Shown here one piece after another: positions 33,913 to 42,836 of a stretch of 64,000 nt of DNA (position 1 is its first letter; each line of letters opens with the position of its first letter). The notes under the pieces were generated by a model. The model had not been told where the DNA came from, ran no database searches, and saw nothing but the letters and a program-made list of their open reading frames with translations. A program made the translations under genes and the position numbers. Origin of the DNA: Pseudanabaena sp. PCC 6802. Lineage in GTDB: Bacteria > Cyanobacteriota > Cyanobacteriia > Pseudanabaenales > Pseudanabaenaceae. The stretch is taken from positions 62,001 through 126,000 of the forward strand of contig NZ_KB235910.1 in NCBI RefSeq assembly GCF_000332175.1, read 5' to 3'.

Positions 33913-34998
33913 ATGCACCTGGTTTGGCGAAATTTCAGGAAGTGGCTTAGCTTGTTTGGCGTGGGACTGTTTCTTGCGGCGGCGATCGCCGCCTGTGGCC
34001 CCCAAGCAAACCAATCTTCCCCAGCCGACCAATCTTCCCCAACCGTTCGCTCCAGCAGCCCCAAAGAAGCCAAAATCACGCTCGTTTCCTATGCGGTAAC
34101 TAAAGCCGCCTATGCCAAAATTATTCCCTTGTTTGTAGCAGAGTGGGAACAGAAAACTGGACAGAAGGTAACTGTCAAAGAAAGCTATGGCGGCTCGGGG
34201 GCGCAAACCCGAGCCATTATTGATGGTTTGGAAGCTGATGTGGTAAATCTAGCATTAGAAGGAGATGTTAATAAGCTGCAAAAAGCAGGCTTGATAGACG
34301 AAGGATGGCAAAAAGAGTTACCCAATGACTCCATTGTGACCAAATCGGTAGTGGCGCTATCCTATCGCGATGGCAATCCCAAAGGCATTAAGTCTTGGGA
34401 TGATGTAGTTAAGCCTGGAGTTGAGATAATTACGGCCAATCCCAAGACTTCAGGTGTAGCGAAATGGAATTTCCTGGCGGTTTACGGTGCGGCTAGAGAA
34501 AAACTTAAGGATGATGGCAAAGCCCAAGAATTCGTCCAAAAGTTCTATCAAAACGCCAAAGTCCTGGCTAAAGATGCTCGCGAGGCTACGGAAGTTTTCG
34601 CTAAGCAAGGTCAGGGCGATCTCCTGCTCAATTATGAGAATGAAGTCATCCTGGCGGAGAAAGAAGGCAAAAAAATTCCATTTGTCGTGCCGACCAATGT
34701 AAATATCTCAATTGATACGCCAGCCACCGTAGTCGATACCAATGTCAAAAAACACGGTACAGAGGCAGTAGCCAAAGCTTTTGCCGAGTTTTTATTCACC
34801 GCACCTGCCCAACGGGAGTTTACTGCACTTGGGTTTAGATCTGTCCTGCCAGAAGTGGAAAGTGAAAATAAAGATCGGTTCCCCAAAATAGAGAAACTGC
34901 TGACAGTTAAAGACTTTGGTGGTTGGGATGGTATTGAGAAGCAATTCTTTGCGAAAGGAGCCGTTTTCGATCGAATTCAAGCCAGCTTAGGTAAGTAA
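33913..34998 (+). CDS. sbpA: Sulfate ABC transporter substrate-binding protein
   Basis: The protein has 361 residues. The N-terminus has a lipoprotein-type signal (LFGVGLFLAAAIAACGPQ) with Cys after AIAA. The mature part has the family signatures ITLVSYAVTKAAYAKIIPLF, SYGGSGAQTRAIIDGLEADV, TANPKTSGVAKWNFL and LLNYENEVILAE. It binds sulfate (or thiosulfate) in the periplasm and delivers it to the CysT/CysW permease encoded downstream. GGAG (33901-33904) precedes the ATG. The 238 bp upstream, shared with the RTX gene, must hold its promoter. Confidence 0.92.
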   Translation: MHLVWRNFRKWLSLFGVGLFLAAAIAACGPQANQSSPADQSSPTVRSSSPKEAKITLVSYAVTKAAYAKIIPLFVAEWEQKTGQKVTVKESYGGSGAQTRAIIDGLEADVVNLALEGDVNKLQKAGLIDEGWQKELPNDSIVTKSVVALSYRDGNPKGIKSWDDVVKPGVEIITANPKTSGVAKWNFLAVYGAAREKLKDDGKAQEFVQKFYQNAKVLAKDAREATEVFAKQGQGDLLLNYENEVILAEKEGKKIPFVVPTNVNISIDTPATVVDTNVKKHGTEAVAKAFAEFLFTAPAQREFTALGFRSVLPEVESENKDRFPKIEKLLTVKDFGGWDGIEKQFFAKGAVFDRIQASLGK

Positions 34999-35021
34999 TT
35001 CCTAAGTAATTCCAAAGCTAG

Positions 35022-35038
35022 GGTGGGCAGTGCCCACC
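35022..35038. terminator. Hairpin after sbpA, possible attenuator
   Basis: GGTGGGCAGTGCCCACC forms an 8-bp perfect stem 23 bp past the sbpA stop. It has no T-run, so it is more likely an RNA-stabilising or REP-like hairpin than a strong terminator. A near-identical hairpin lies at 45771-45787 beyond ocp. Confidence 0.4.
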
Positions 35039-35083
35039 TTACTACATATATTCTCTAAGAACTGTAAAAGATAAACATACTTC

Positions 35084-35088
35084 AGGAG
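35084..35088 (+). promoter_or_regulatory. Orphaned Shine-Dalgarno of the NIL gene
   Basis: AGGAG at 35084-35088 would have stood 7 nt from the NIL start codon before the IS630-type element entered at the TA immediately between them. Confidence 0.8.
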
Positions 35089-35093
35089 AATTA

Positions 35094-36224
35094 TTGCCTT
35101 GGCAATAAAATAGAATGCAATCTATAGAGCAGCATAAATAATAGATGGATGCTTAAAGTAACTCCTAATGTGGGCAGGCAATCTCTGCAATTTCTGCAGT
35201 TGAGATAGCAATCTATGTTTTAATTGACCCAGGTTTCGCGTCAGAGGTTTGGCGTGAACTCCCTGTTTCACATCACCATTGAAATACTCTACTGGATTCA
35301 ACTGCGGCGCATAGGAAGGCAAATAAAATAACTCGATCTCCTGGGAGTGCTGTTCTAACCATTGCTGCACGGGGCGCTCTCGATGGACGGGATGGCGATC
35401 CACGATCCAAAACAGTTTGCTTGAACGCTTGTCAATCAACCGTTGCAGAAATTCAATAAATACTGGGGCTGTCAAGGTACAGGTGTAAAGCATAAATTGA
35501 ATCGTGCCTTGATTACTGATGCTAGCAATGAAATTCAACCGTGTCCGCTCGCGTTTACTAGGACGAATTTCAGGGGGATGCCCCTTGGGTGCATAACCTC
35601 GCCCCCCATACTCATCAGAACTGAGTCCCGATTCATCTCCCCACTCGATTTCGGCACCTTCTGCTTGTGCCCGTTGCTCAATCGCGGGATATTCTTCCTG
35701 TAACCAGTGTTTCACGGCAGCGGGGTCTTGCTCATAGGCACGTTCGATCGGCTTCTGGGGGCTGTAGCCCCATCGTTTGAGGTATTCCCCCACTGTGCGG
35801 ATTGGCATCTCCACACCTAATTCTTGCTCGATTAAGGCTTTTACGGCTCGTCTACTCCACAAGGCGCTCTCGATCTGGTATTCCTCCGGGCTGTGTCCCC
35901 GCAGCATTGCTTCAATCGTTGTTTCCTCTGAGGCACTTAAACTGCGCCCTTCCCCTACCTCTCGTCCTCGTCGCTGCTGAAACAGGGCTGCTTCTCCGTA
36001 ATCTTGATACGCCCACCACCACTCCGTAATCGTGTTACGATGAATCCCCAGGTACTCACTAATATCACATACTCGTTTCCCTTGTTCTCGCAACCGGATC
36101 GCTTGCTGTCGAAGGTAATTTTGCGTCTCTATCGATAGGTGTCGGCCATCTGGTTTATCCATGTCAAACCTCCTTGTGCCTTTACTTCTATTATCCTATG
36201 CTTTCTTTTTCATTGCCGGAGCAA
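35094..36224 (-). mobile_element. IS630-family insertion sequence, 1131 bp, TA target
   Basis: The terminal repeats TTGCCTTGGCAATAAAATAG (left) and the complement of TTGCTCCGGCAATGAAAAAG (right) match at most positions. The TA dinucleotide is duplicated at 35092-35093 and 36225-36226, as expected for IS630/Tc1-mariner elements. It lies in the sulfate transport operon, opposite to the direction of transcription. Confidence 0.88.
35122..36162 (-). CDS. IS630-family transposase
   Basis: This 346-residue single-frame transposase has an N-terminal helix-turn-helix (about 10-75, DISEYLGIHRNTITEWWWAY) and a DDE domain. Candidate catalytic residues are D176 (IEWGDESGL), D255 (FWIVDRHPVH) and E292 (YAPQLNPVEYFNGDVKQ). 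The order and spacing match the IS630 DDE motif. No internal stop is present. Confidence 0.92.
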   Translation of the reverse strand: MDKPDGRHLSIETQNYLRQQAIRLREQGKRVCDISEYLGIHRNTITEWWWAYQDYGEAALFQQRRGREVGEGRSLSASEETTIEAMLRGHSPEEYQIESALWSRRAVKALIEQELGVEMPIRTVGEYLKRWGYSPQKPIERAYEQDPAAVKHWLQEEYPAIEQRAQAEGAEIEWGDESGLSSDEYGGRGYAPKGHPPEIRPSKRERTRLNFIASISNQGTIQFMLYTCTLTAPVFIEFLQRLIDKRSSKLFWIVDRHPVHRERPVQQWLEQHSQEIELFYLPSYAPQLNPVEYFNGDVKQGVHAKPLTRNLGQLKHRLLSQLQKLQRLPAHIRSYFKHPSIIYAAL

Positions 36225-36228
36225 TAAA

Positions 36229-36582
36229 ATGTTTGCTGAAACTCAATACAATTGCTCGTTTTCTGGATATGGCTCGGAAGATGCGATCGCTAATTCAAGC
36301 GATGTTGACTCAGACGACACAAGACCTACTCGTGCTAATATCACCGTTCGTATTGCTAAAGACTATCATCAGGAACCAGTAATTTCTCATCTCATCTCTA
36401 AGTACGGCGTAACTGTAAATATTACAGCAGCTCTATTGGGTGAGAATAAACAGGAGGATGGTTGGTTTAATTTAGAACTGCAAGGTACGAATCGACAAAT
36501 CCGCAGTGCCTTAAACTACTTAAATGAACTTGATGTAGAATTTTGGCACCAAAATACTTCCGATCGCCATGAGGGATGGTAA
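36229..36582 (+). CDS. NIL-domain protein of the sulfate transport operon
   Basis: The ATG at 36229 is chosen because joining the two sides of the IS places AGGAG 7 nt upstream of it; an earlier in-frame ATG at 36139 lies inside the IS. The product has 117 residues. After an acidic N-terminus (about 1-40), the segment [20 protein letters not shown] through [10 protein letters not shown] is an ACT-like NIL domain, usual at the C-terminus of methionine importers and as a small stand-alone protein in cyanobacterial sulfate operons. It probably senses or regulates transport. GGAG from the IS end (36218-36221) now lies 7 nt from the start. Confidence 0.85.
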   Translation: MFAETQYNCSFSGYGSEDAIANSSDVDSDDTRPTRANITVRIAKDYHQEPVISHLISKYGVTVNITAALLGENKQEDGWFNLELQGTNRQIRSALNYLNELDVEFWHQNTSDRHEGW

Positions 36583-37406
36583 TGACAATATCGTACGACA
36601 CTAAACAGCGCAAAATTCCCTATGCCTGGATTGTCACCTGGGTCTACTTGATCTTCATGCTGTTGATCCCAATAGCAGCTTTGATTCTCAAAGCTGCTAC
36701 CGCGCCACCAGAAGAGTTTTGGAAAATTGTCTCCAGTCCGGTAGCGCTGTCAACCTACGATGTTACGTTTGTAACGGCCTTATTTGCCGCACTGCTCAAT
36801 GGCTTATTTGGTACGCTTTTAGCGTGGGTACTGGTGCGCTACAGTTTCCCAGGCAAAAAGATTATAGATGCGGCAGTCGATCTGCCGTTCGCTCTCCCAA
36901 CTGCTGTAGCAGGTATTACCCTAGCTACGGTTTACAGGCCCGATGGCTGGATTGGTGCCTTATTCGCCCCATTTGGCATCAAAATTGCCTTCACTCGCCT
37001 TGGCGTGTTCATTGCAATGGTGTTTATTTCCCTACCATTTGTGGTGCGGACGCTTCAGCCCGTTCTGCAAGAGATGGAGAAAGAAATAGAAGAAGCCGCC
37101 TGGAGTTTGGGAGCTACCAAATGGCAGACTTTCTGGCGCGTGATTTTGCCGCCGTTGATTCCTGCCATCCTTACAGGGGTAGTCCTGGGTTTTTCTAGAG
37201 CCGTGGGTGAATTTGGTTCGATTGTAATTATCGCTGCGAACTTGCCCTTTAAGGATTTGATCGCTCCCGTCTTGATTTTTCAACGACTGGAGGAATATGA
37301 CTATGTCGGTGCTACAGTTATTGGCGCGGTATTGCTGGCAATTTCGTTAGTAATGATCTTGATTATTAATTTCCTACAGCGATGGGGACAAAAGTATGGT
37401 TTCTGA
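36576..37406 (+). CDS. cysT: Sulfate ABC transporter permease CysT
   Basis: The protein has 276 residues with six predicted membrane helices, the first being [20 protein letters not shown]. The EAA loop [20 protein letters not shown] contacts the ATPase. The C-terminal half of the membrane-spanning core includes [20 protein letters not shown], typical of CysT/CysU. The start overlaps the NIL stop by 7 nt; an ATG at 36582 is a near alternative. It forms the channel with CysW. Confidence 0.92.
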   Translation: MVMTISYDTKQRKIPYAWIVTWVYLIFMLLIPIAALILKAATAPPEEFWKIVSSPVALSTYDVTFVTALFAALLNGLFGTLLAWVLVRYSFPGKKIIDAAVDLPFALPTAVAGITLATVYRPDGWIGALFAPFGIKIAFTRLGVFIAMVFISLPFVVRTLQPVLQEMEKEIEEAAWSLGATKWQTFWRVILPPLIPAILTGVVLGFSRAVGEFGSIVIIAANLPFKDLIAPVLIFQRLEEYDYVGATVIGAVLLAISLVMILIINFLQRWGQKYGF

Positions 37407-38253
37407 ATCTATTTCTGCTGTTTCCGATCGCAGTAAAACTCGCGACTCGGGCTATTGGGTCAAATTTGCACTGATCGCGATCGCCGTTCTCTATCTCGGT
37501 TTAGTACTGCTTTTCCCCGTCCTCAATGTTGTAGTTGTAGCATTTTCCAAAGGTGTCGGTCCCTTCTTCAAAGCATTGACAACAGAAGATTTCCTGAGTG
37601 CCGCACGACTGACATTAATTGTGGCAGCGGTCGCTCTACCGCTTAACACCATTTTTGGACTGTGTGCTGCTTGGGTAATTGCCCGCAATCAGTTTCGGGG
37701 CAAAACTTTGCTGATCAGTATTATCGACTTACCTTTCTCCATCTCTCCCGTGGTTGCAGGTCTAATGCTCGTCATGTTATACGGCAGGGTGGGATGGTTG
37801 GGGCCATTCTTGCAGCAGGCTAACTTCAAAGTAATTTTTGCCCTGCCCGCCATCATTCTGGCCAGTGCATTCGTGACTATGCCGTTTGTAGCTCGCGAGG
37901 TAATCCCCGTGTTAGAAGAAATCGGTAGTGCTGAAGAAGAAGCAGCTAAAACTTTGGGTGCCAGCGATTGGCAAATCTTTTGGCGCGTCACCCTACCCAA
38001 TATTCGCTGGGGGTTACTTTACGGTCTTCTCCTCACCAATGCCAGAGCCATGGGAGAATTTGGCGCAGTCTCAGTGGTATCGGGGGGTATTGCAGGCGAG
38101 ACGCAAACCCTACCTCTATATGTGGAGGAAGCCTACAAAAACTACCAATCTCAAGAGGCATTTGCGGCATCTTTAGTACTGGGGTTGCTGGCATTAGTTA
38201 CTCTGGTATTAAAGGAAATCCTGGAACGACGCACGCATCACTCCAGATCTTGA
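37396..38253 (+). CDS. cysW: Sulfate ABC transporter permease CysW
   Basis: The protein has 285 residues with six membrane helices, the EAA loop [20 protein letters not shown], and [18 protein letters not shown] near the C-terminus, the CysW hallmark. It overlaps cysT by 11 nt, so the two are translated together. The operon ends here: the next gene is on the opposite strand and no cysA ATPase gene is present, so the ATPase must be encoded elsewhere. Confidence 0.92.
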   Translation: MVSESISAVSDRSKTRDSGYWVKFALIAIAVLYLGLVLLFPVLNVVVVAFSKGVGPFFKALTTEDFLSAARLTLIVAAVALPLNTIFGLCAAWVIARNQFRGKTLLISIIDLPFSISPVVAGLMLVMLYGRVGWLGPFLQQANFKVIFALPAIILASAFVTMPFVAREVIPVLEEIGSAEEEAAKTLGASDWQIFWRVTLPNIRWGLLYGLLLTNARAMGEFGAVSVVSGGIAGETQTLPLYVEEAYKNYQSQEAFAASLVLGLLALVTLVLKEILERRTHHSRS

Positions 38254-38258
38254 ATCAA

Positions 38259-39875
38259 CTATGCGTACGAGTAGGCTGGCCTTCCTAGGGTTGTGATGTA
38301 AACCACGGCTTCATCGACTGGAATACCCAGAACCTCATTGACTCGATCGTCGAAGAACCCTCCGATGCCACTGGCTCCCAGCCCCAGGTGAATCGCGGCG
38401 AGATTTAACCGCTGTCCCAAATGCCCCGCATCCATGTGCAAATAGCGGTAGACGCGATCGCCATATTTAGCCACTGCTTTATTGAGATCGGCAGTGTGAA
38501 ATAGAACGACAGCAGCATCGCGGCCTAGATCTTGTCCCAAGCAGAGATAATGCAACTCTTGCTTGAAATTTTTGAAACGAATCTGGCGCAGTTCCTGTGC
38601 TTTGGGAGCGTAGTAATAACATCCCTCTTCCAAACCAGTTACGGCGGAGACCGCAATGAAAGTCTCGATCAGACTGAGGTCGAAATAATCGGGATGCGGA
38701 GATAGACCCTGCATCCCATAGTGATGGGGGTGATAGGTGAAATCCAATAGGGCATTCAGTTCGCCTAAATCTAGATGAGCGCCGCTATAAGCACGGGTAG
38801 AGCGTCGCCGCAAAATGCTATTTTCTAAACCTTCTAGTTGCTCGCCCCAATCAATGGGTGGCGAGACTGTAGATATCTTCGTACAGAAAGGGAAGTTATA
38901 TTTGTCGGAGCGATCGGATGTATCTGGATCTGGTGCGTTGGTCTTTGATGTACCTGACTCTGGATCTAGTAGCGATCGCGACGCATCTGGCTCTAAAGCA
39001 GTTTCTGATGGTTCGGGATAAATCTGAGTGGCAAGATGAAGAAATTCTAAAAGCTGACCGTCGGGAATGCGCGGATATTCCGTAATTGTCTGCGAAGAAA
39101 CCGCAGAAGATGCAGTTGCTGGGATATCGTCCTCATCTTCCGTCACATCCGTGAGGGGAACGATTGCGATCGCGCCTTCCTGCGATACATCAAGATAAAG
39201 TAATTGATTGACCGCCTCGTCGTCAAACCCCCCAATCAGATAAGGACGAAACCCATTGAGCGCGCAGGCTAGTTCGATATTGCCTAATAAATGGCCTGTG
39301 TCTAGACAAATACGACGATAGGCTCGATCTTGATAGCGCCATGCCGATCTAAAGAAGATGGCAGTAGTAACGATCGCCATGCGCGTGCTCTCTACGATCG
39401 GATTGCCCAGACAGGCTTGTTTAAAAGTACTCCAAACGCTGTTGTCCTCCCAAAAATGGATAAGAGAATGGGACTGGGGCTGATAGTTGTACAACCCCGC
39501 TGGCAAAATTGGCGTACCACCCGAGATCAGGTATACTTCCGCCGGATACAGTCCCCCGGCTGACGGTGCTGCCCGCAGAAAAATTGCTTCCCCCGTCATG
39601 GTTTGAACCCTTGCTGTTAGTCCATAACTGCAAAAGAGCAGGTGCGACAAGCGCCGCCACCTGCTAGTCAATAGACCGTCGCGATCCACTTGAATTTCTT
39701 CATTGAGATAGGTTTTGAGATCGTAAACCTTACCGAGTTTATACTCTTTATAGGGTTGGGGCTGAGTACTCCAATCTAAGCCGCGATTGTGAGCGGCTAT
39801 AGTTTCGGGGGCGTACTTGGTACGTTCGTGATAGTGCTGAGCGATCGATGCTCTGGAGGCTGATGTGTCTGGCAT
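38259..39875 (-). CDS. Tandem SagB/ThcOx-type nitroreductase-fold oxidoreductase
   Basis: The protein has 538 residues. Two copies of the SagB-type flavin dehydrogenase fold are joined: one at about 70-245 (SAGGLYPAEVYLISGGTPIL, RRICLDTGHLLGNIELACAL) and one at about 355-535 (RRRSTRAYSGAHLDLGELNA, RYLHMDAGHLGQRLNLAAIH, GLGASGIGGFFDDRVNEVLG). The linker (about 250-330) is acidic and of low complexity. SagB proteins oxidise azolines in thiazole/oxazole peptides, but cyanobacterial tandem forms lie outside such clusters and their substrate is unknown. No cyclodehydratase or precursor peptide gene is nearby. It converges with cysW, 5 bp apart. Confidence 0.85.
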   Translation of the reverse strand: MPDTSASRASIAQHYHERTKYAPETIAAHNRGLDWSTQPQPYKEYKLGKVYDLKTYLNEEIQVDRDGLLTSRWRRLSHLLFCSYGLTARVQTMTGEAIFLRAAPSAGGLYPAEVYLISGGTPILPAGLYNYQPQSHSLIHFWEDNSVWSTFKQACLGNPIVESTRMAIVTTAIFFRSAWRYQDRAYRRICLDTGHLLGNIELACALNGFRPYLIGGFDDEAVNQLLYLDVSQEGAIAIVPLTDVTEDEDDIPATASSAVSSQTITEYPRIPDGQLLEFLHLATQIYPEPSETALEPDASRSLLDPESGTSKTNAPDPDTSDRSDKYNFPFCTKISTVSPPIDWGEQLEGLENSILRRRSTRAYSGAHLDLGELNALLDFTYHPHHYGMQGLSPHPDYFDLSLIETFIAVSAVTGLEEGCYYYAPKAQELRQIRFKNFKQELHYLCLGQDLGRDAAVVLFHTADLNKAVAKYGDRVYRYLHMDAGHLGQRLNLAAIHLGLGASGIGGFFDDRVNEVLGIPVDEAVVYITTLGRPAYSYA

Positions 39876-39975
39876 GGTGAGGAGTCATTCTGGATGACAG
39901 ATCTAGATGACGGAGGTGACCGACTTATGTTTGATAGCGGTGGGGTGATAAAATTATAGTCCCGATCGGCGTAGC

Positions 39976-40087
39976 TATAGCGGTTTTCAGATCGGAAGGA
40001 TTAGGGGGATGGGGGCTGCGCCCCCAAGCAGGGGTGAAACCCCTTTACCCCAAACATAAAACCCGTTCTCAATTAAAAAACGCTATA
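39976..40087. repeat. MITE-like element, family A, copy 2
   Basis: A 112-bp element with ends TATAGCGGTTTTCAGATCGG and ...TCAATTAAAAAACGCTATA. The right end lies one base before the start codon of the YkgJ gene (40089), leaving no Shine-Dalgarno sequence there. Confidence 0.8.
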
Positions 40088-40088
40088 T

Positions 40089-40448
40089 ATGGCAACTTGG
40101 CAATGTATTAAAAATTGTGGCGCATGTTGCCATCTTGCCCCCGACGATCGCCCGGATCTTGAAGAGTATCTGACCGATGAAGAATTGGCTCTTTATTTGA
40201 GCATGGTGGGCGTGGATGGTTGGTGCGTTAACTTCGAGCGCGCCACGCGCCTATGCCGGATCTACGACTCGCGCCCGCGCTTTTGCCGTGTCGAGCCTGA
40301 GATATTTGCAGATATGTATGGCATTGAACCTGAAGAATTAAATGATTTTGCCATTCAATGTTGCCACGAACAAATTGAGGCAGTCTACGGCGATCGCTCT
40401 TTAGAACAAATCCGCTTTGAGCAAGCAGTAGGTTTGCGGTCTCTATAG
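40089..40448 (+). CDS. YkgJ family cysteine-cluster protein
   Basis: The protein has 119 residues. The N-terminal motif CIKNCGACCHLAPDDRP and later CVNFERATRLCRIYDSRPRF CRVEP give the characteristic cysteine cluster (CxxxCGxCC ... C ... C ... RPxxCR) of the YkgJ/UPF0153 family, presumed to bind zinc or an iron-sulfur cluster. Function is not established. A MITE abuts the start codon; translation would begin without a visible ribosome binding site, which may be weak or leaderless. A second in-frame ATG lies at codon 39 (MVGVDGW), but it would remove the cluster. Confidence 0.82.
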   Translation: MATWQCIKNCGACCHLAPDDRPDLEEYLTDEELALYLSMVGVDGWCVNFERATRLCRIYDSRPRFCRVEPEIFADMYGIEPEELNDFAIQCCHEQIEAVYGDRSLEQIRFEQAVGLRSL

Positions 40449-40552
40449 CGCTCCGATCTCGCAAAGCCTTCACGGGCTTCTTGCCAGGCAAGCTCGTAGA
40501 TTACACATTACAATTTGTGATGTGAGTTTGAAAGGACGTACGGTGAGGCATC

Positions 40553-41329
40553 ATGTGTCAGTTGCTGGGGATGAACTGTAACGTACCCACGGATATTTGC
40601 TTCTCATTTGAGGGGTTTTGCGCGCGTGGTGGTAAAACAGACGACCATAAAGATGGATGGGGTATCGCCTTTTTTGAAGGCTTAGGGTGTCGCGTATTTC
40701 TGGATGATAAGCCTTCTAGCCTATCCCCAGTCGCTGCATTCATCCGACAATACCCGATTAAATCCACGAACGCGATCGCGCACATTCGCAAAGCCACAAT
40801 TGGGCCAGTGGGATTAGATAACTGCCACCCATTTCAGCGGGAGTTGTGGGGGCGCTATTGGGTGTTTGCTCACAACGGCGATCTACCAACTTTACAGTTC
40901 GATCGCGATGGTTTTTACCGCCCTGTGGGACAAACCGACAGCGAGCAAGCATTTTGCCTGCTCCTCAATCGCATGCGGCAGCAGTTTCCCGATCGCAAGC
41001 CCACCATCAAGGAGTTGTATCCTGTCTTGCAAGAAATTACCCAAGCGATCGCCAGTCATGGCATCTTCAACTATTTACTGTCTGATGGCGAACACTTTTT
41101 TGCTCATTGTTCCACCAAACTCTGCTATATTCTGCGTCAAGCTCCGTTTGCAGCAGCTCATCTGATTGATGAAGATATCACGGTGGATTTTCAAGAACTA
41201 ACCACACCAAGCGATCGAGTAGCGATCGTTGCTACCACCTCATTAACCGATAACGAAGCCTGGATATCGCTCCAACCTGGCGAACTGTTAGTATTTCAAG
41301 ATGGTTCGCCTCTCAATCTGAGAGCCTGA
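40553..41329 (+). CDS. Class II glutamine amidotransferase, YafJ type
   Basis: The protein has 258 residues beginning MCQLLGMNCN, so Cys2 is the nucleophile after removal of Met. FCARGGKTDDHKDGWGIAFF, FAHIRKA-like IAHIRKATIGPV, HPFQRELWGRYWVFAHNGDL and DSEQAFCLLLNRM are the Ntn-hydrolase glutaminase signatures of the YafJ/GAT-II group. These release ammonia from glutamine, and the acceptor partner is unknown. Its last 34 nt overlap the end of the convergent crtW gene. Confidence 0.9.
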   Translation: MCQLLGMNCNVPTDICFSFEGFCARGGKTDDHKDGWGIAFFEGLGCRVFLDDKPSSLSPVAAFIRQYPIKSTNAIAHIRKATIGPVGLDNCHPFQRELWGRYWVFAHNGDLPTLQFDRDGFYRPVGQTDSEQAFCLLLNRMRQQFPDRKPTIKELYPVLQEITQAIASHGIFNYLLSDGEHFFAHCSTKLCYILRQAPFAAAHLIDEDITVDFQELTTPSDRVAIVATTSLTDNEAWISLQPGELLVFQDGSPLNLRA

Positions 41330-42102
41330 TATTTCAATCTGGAAGATGGAAGTTTGTACCAGGGCAGGTGCGGGTTTTCATGGTGCTCCCAATGATAACC
41401 AAAGTGGTAGCAAGTAATAAACGACCAGAACCTGTTGTAATTAGAGCTTCTAGCTCGATGGCGATCGTCGAAACCTTTGTCCAGTTGTCTATGCGGCAAG
41501 AAAGTGCCAAAGTAAAATAATTGAATTGAACTGCATAACATCGGCAGAATCCAAAACAGGATTAAATTGCTGCTGGCAATATGACAGCCCATGCTTAAGA
41601 TAGAAAAAACGCTCGCGATGCCAACGAGTACAATCCAAAGTTGCTTCCCATGTAGATATCCTTGCATAAACTTGAAATACCAGGGCCATAGACCATTTTG
41701 AATGTCTTTCTCAGGATCGATATGGTTGTTGCCGCGATCGCTTTCACAAAAATCTGGATCGTCAGCGCTGGCTGGGTAACGATGGTGCAGGCGATGTTTC
41801 TTCGCCAGGGCTTGGTAAGATAGAAGCGCGTAAACCGCTGTCGCAATCGAACCAATTAAATCGTTTATCTTACGATTTTTGGGCAACACAGTTCCGTGCA
41901 TGGCATCGTGGGCTGTGATAAATAAGCCAGTGTGCAAGAAAGTACGAGCGAAAACGGCCACAGCTACTTCCCAAATCGTTATCCTGGATGTATCGATTAA
42001 GAGGAGCAAGACTAAGCTGACCGTCCACGAAAATAAAATTAACAGAGCAATGGAAATTCCTGCGATCGCGCTACAATCATAGGGCTGGCTTTTCAAATTC
42101 AT
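41296..42102 (-). CDS. crtW: CrtW-type beta-carotene ketolase
   Basis: The product from the ATG at 42100-42102 has 268 residues; ATGs at 42105 and 42117 are alternatives, and AAGGGGG lies just upstream. It is a di-iron membrane enzyme with the three histidine clusters HDAMH, HRLHH and HWEHH, and membrane helices such as LLILFSWTVSLVLLLL. It introduces a 4-keto group into beta-carotene, making echinenone and canthaxanthin. Echinenone-type ketocarotenoids are the ligands of OCP, encoded 3.7 kb away. It overlaps the amidotransferase gene tail to tail by 34 nt. Confidence 0.88.
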   Translation of the reverse strand: MNLKSQPYDCSAIAGISIALLILFSWTVSLVLLLLIDTSRITIWEVAVAVFARTFLHTGLFITAHDAMHGTVLPKNRKINDLIGSIATAVYALLSYQALAKKHRLHHRYPASADDPDFCESDRGNNHIDPEKDIQNGLWPWYFKFMQGYLHGKQLWIVLVGIASVFSILSMGCHIASSNLILFWILPMLCSSIQLFYFGTFLPHRQLDKGFDDRHRARSSNYNRFWSFITCYHFGYHWEHHENPHLPWYKLPSSRLKYQALRLRGEPS

Positions 42103-42468
42103 CATCCCCCTTCGCATATACTATCGAGCGCGATCGCCATGTCGCCCTAATTTGGATATTTAACAACTTCTCAACTGGAGGCATCAGGCGAGTTTCGTCG
42201 ATCGCTTTTCAAATTGGCACGAGTTTGAAACGAAGAGGTTTCTCTCCTGGTTCAAAGTTCAAAATATTACAAAACTTCACGAAAAGCAATAAAACTTCAT
42301 AAATATCTCCCAAAAGGTTTACGAACGGGAGTTAGCTAGCTAGGTTATCGGTGAGGGGAGTGGCTGAACGGACATCTGGATTAAGTTCAGAATGCCACTG
42401 TGATATGGCTAAGGCGATCGACTGACTTGCGTTTAACTGTAGCCGGTGTCAAAAAAATCAGACATGTG
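42103..42468. other. Intergenic stretch between crtW and the toxin-antitoxin pair
   Basis: No gene is seen in about 370 bp. It holds an AT-rich segment (TACAAAACTTCACGAAAAGC and around) and AGTTAGCTAGCTAGG. A stretch near 42358 (GGAGTGGCTGAACGG) looks vaguely tRNA-like but does not fold as one. Confidence 0.4.
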
Positions 42469-42498
42469 TTGACATTGTGTATACAAAGCCTTTATATT
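42469..42498 (+). promoter_or_regulatory. Promoter and candidate operator of the TacA/TacT-like pair
   Basis: TTGACA (42469-42474) and TTATAT (42492-42497) are 17 bp apart, a near-consensus sigma70-type promoter. TGTATACA (42478-42485), a perfect palindrome in the spacer, could be the operator for the ribbon-helix-helix antitoxin. Confidence 0.55.
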
Positions 42499-42539
42499 AT
42501 TTATATTAGAGGAGTCTCTTATTTAAAGAGGTAAGCGCT

Positions 42540-42836
42540 ATGTACGACTCAGCCTGTGAAGGGTCAGTTAGCCGGACCCGCGATGTCACAATCAATATCC
42601 GAGCTAAACAAAGCCAACGAGATGTAATCGATCGTGCGGCTGAAGTGCAGGGCAAGAGCCGTTCAGAGTTTATGCTTGAGTCATCTTATCAGAAAGCCCA
42701 AGACGTTCTTCTAGACAGGAGTTTCTTCGGGTTAGATGAACTTAAGTTTAAGCAGTTTGTCGCGTTGCTGGATGCGCCACCTACGCAAGATGAGAAGTTA
42801 CACACATTGCTAACAACCAAGGCTCCGTGGGACTAA
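42540..42836 (+). CDS. DUF1778 (TacA-like) ribbon-helix-helix antitoxin
   Basis: The protein has 98 residues. TRDVTINIRAKQSQRDVIDR AAEVQGKSRSEFMLESSYQKAQ is the DUF1778 ribbon-helix-helix DNA-binding domain, and the C-terminal segment (about 60-98, FFGLDELKFKQFVALLDAPP) is the toxin-neutralising tail with the usual FxxLLDxPP motif. Such proteins repress their own operon with the toxin. AGAGG (42527-42532 region) precedes the ATG. It overlaps the toxin gene by 10 nt. Confidence 0.88.
   Translation: MYDSACEGSVSRTRDVTINIRAKQSQRDVIDRAAEVQGKSRSEFMLESSYQKAQDVLLDRSFFGLDELKFKQFVALLDAPPTQDEKLHTLLTTKAPWD

Noticed and set aside
38259-39875. Thiazole/oxazole peptide (RiPP) cluster around the SagB-type gene
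   Set aside because: No cyclodehydratase, precursor peptide or exporter gene lies nearby.
42350-42410. Possible tRNA near GGAGTGGCTGAACGG
   Set aside because: No acceptor stem or TTCGA-type T-loop can be paired; it does not fold as a cloverleaf.
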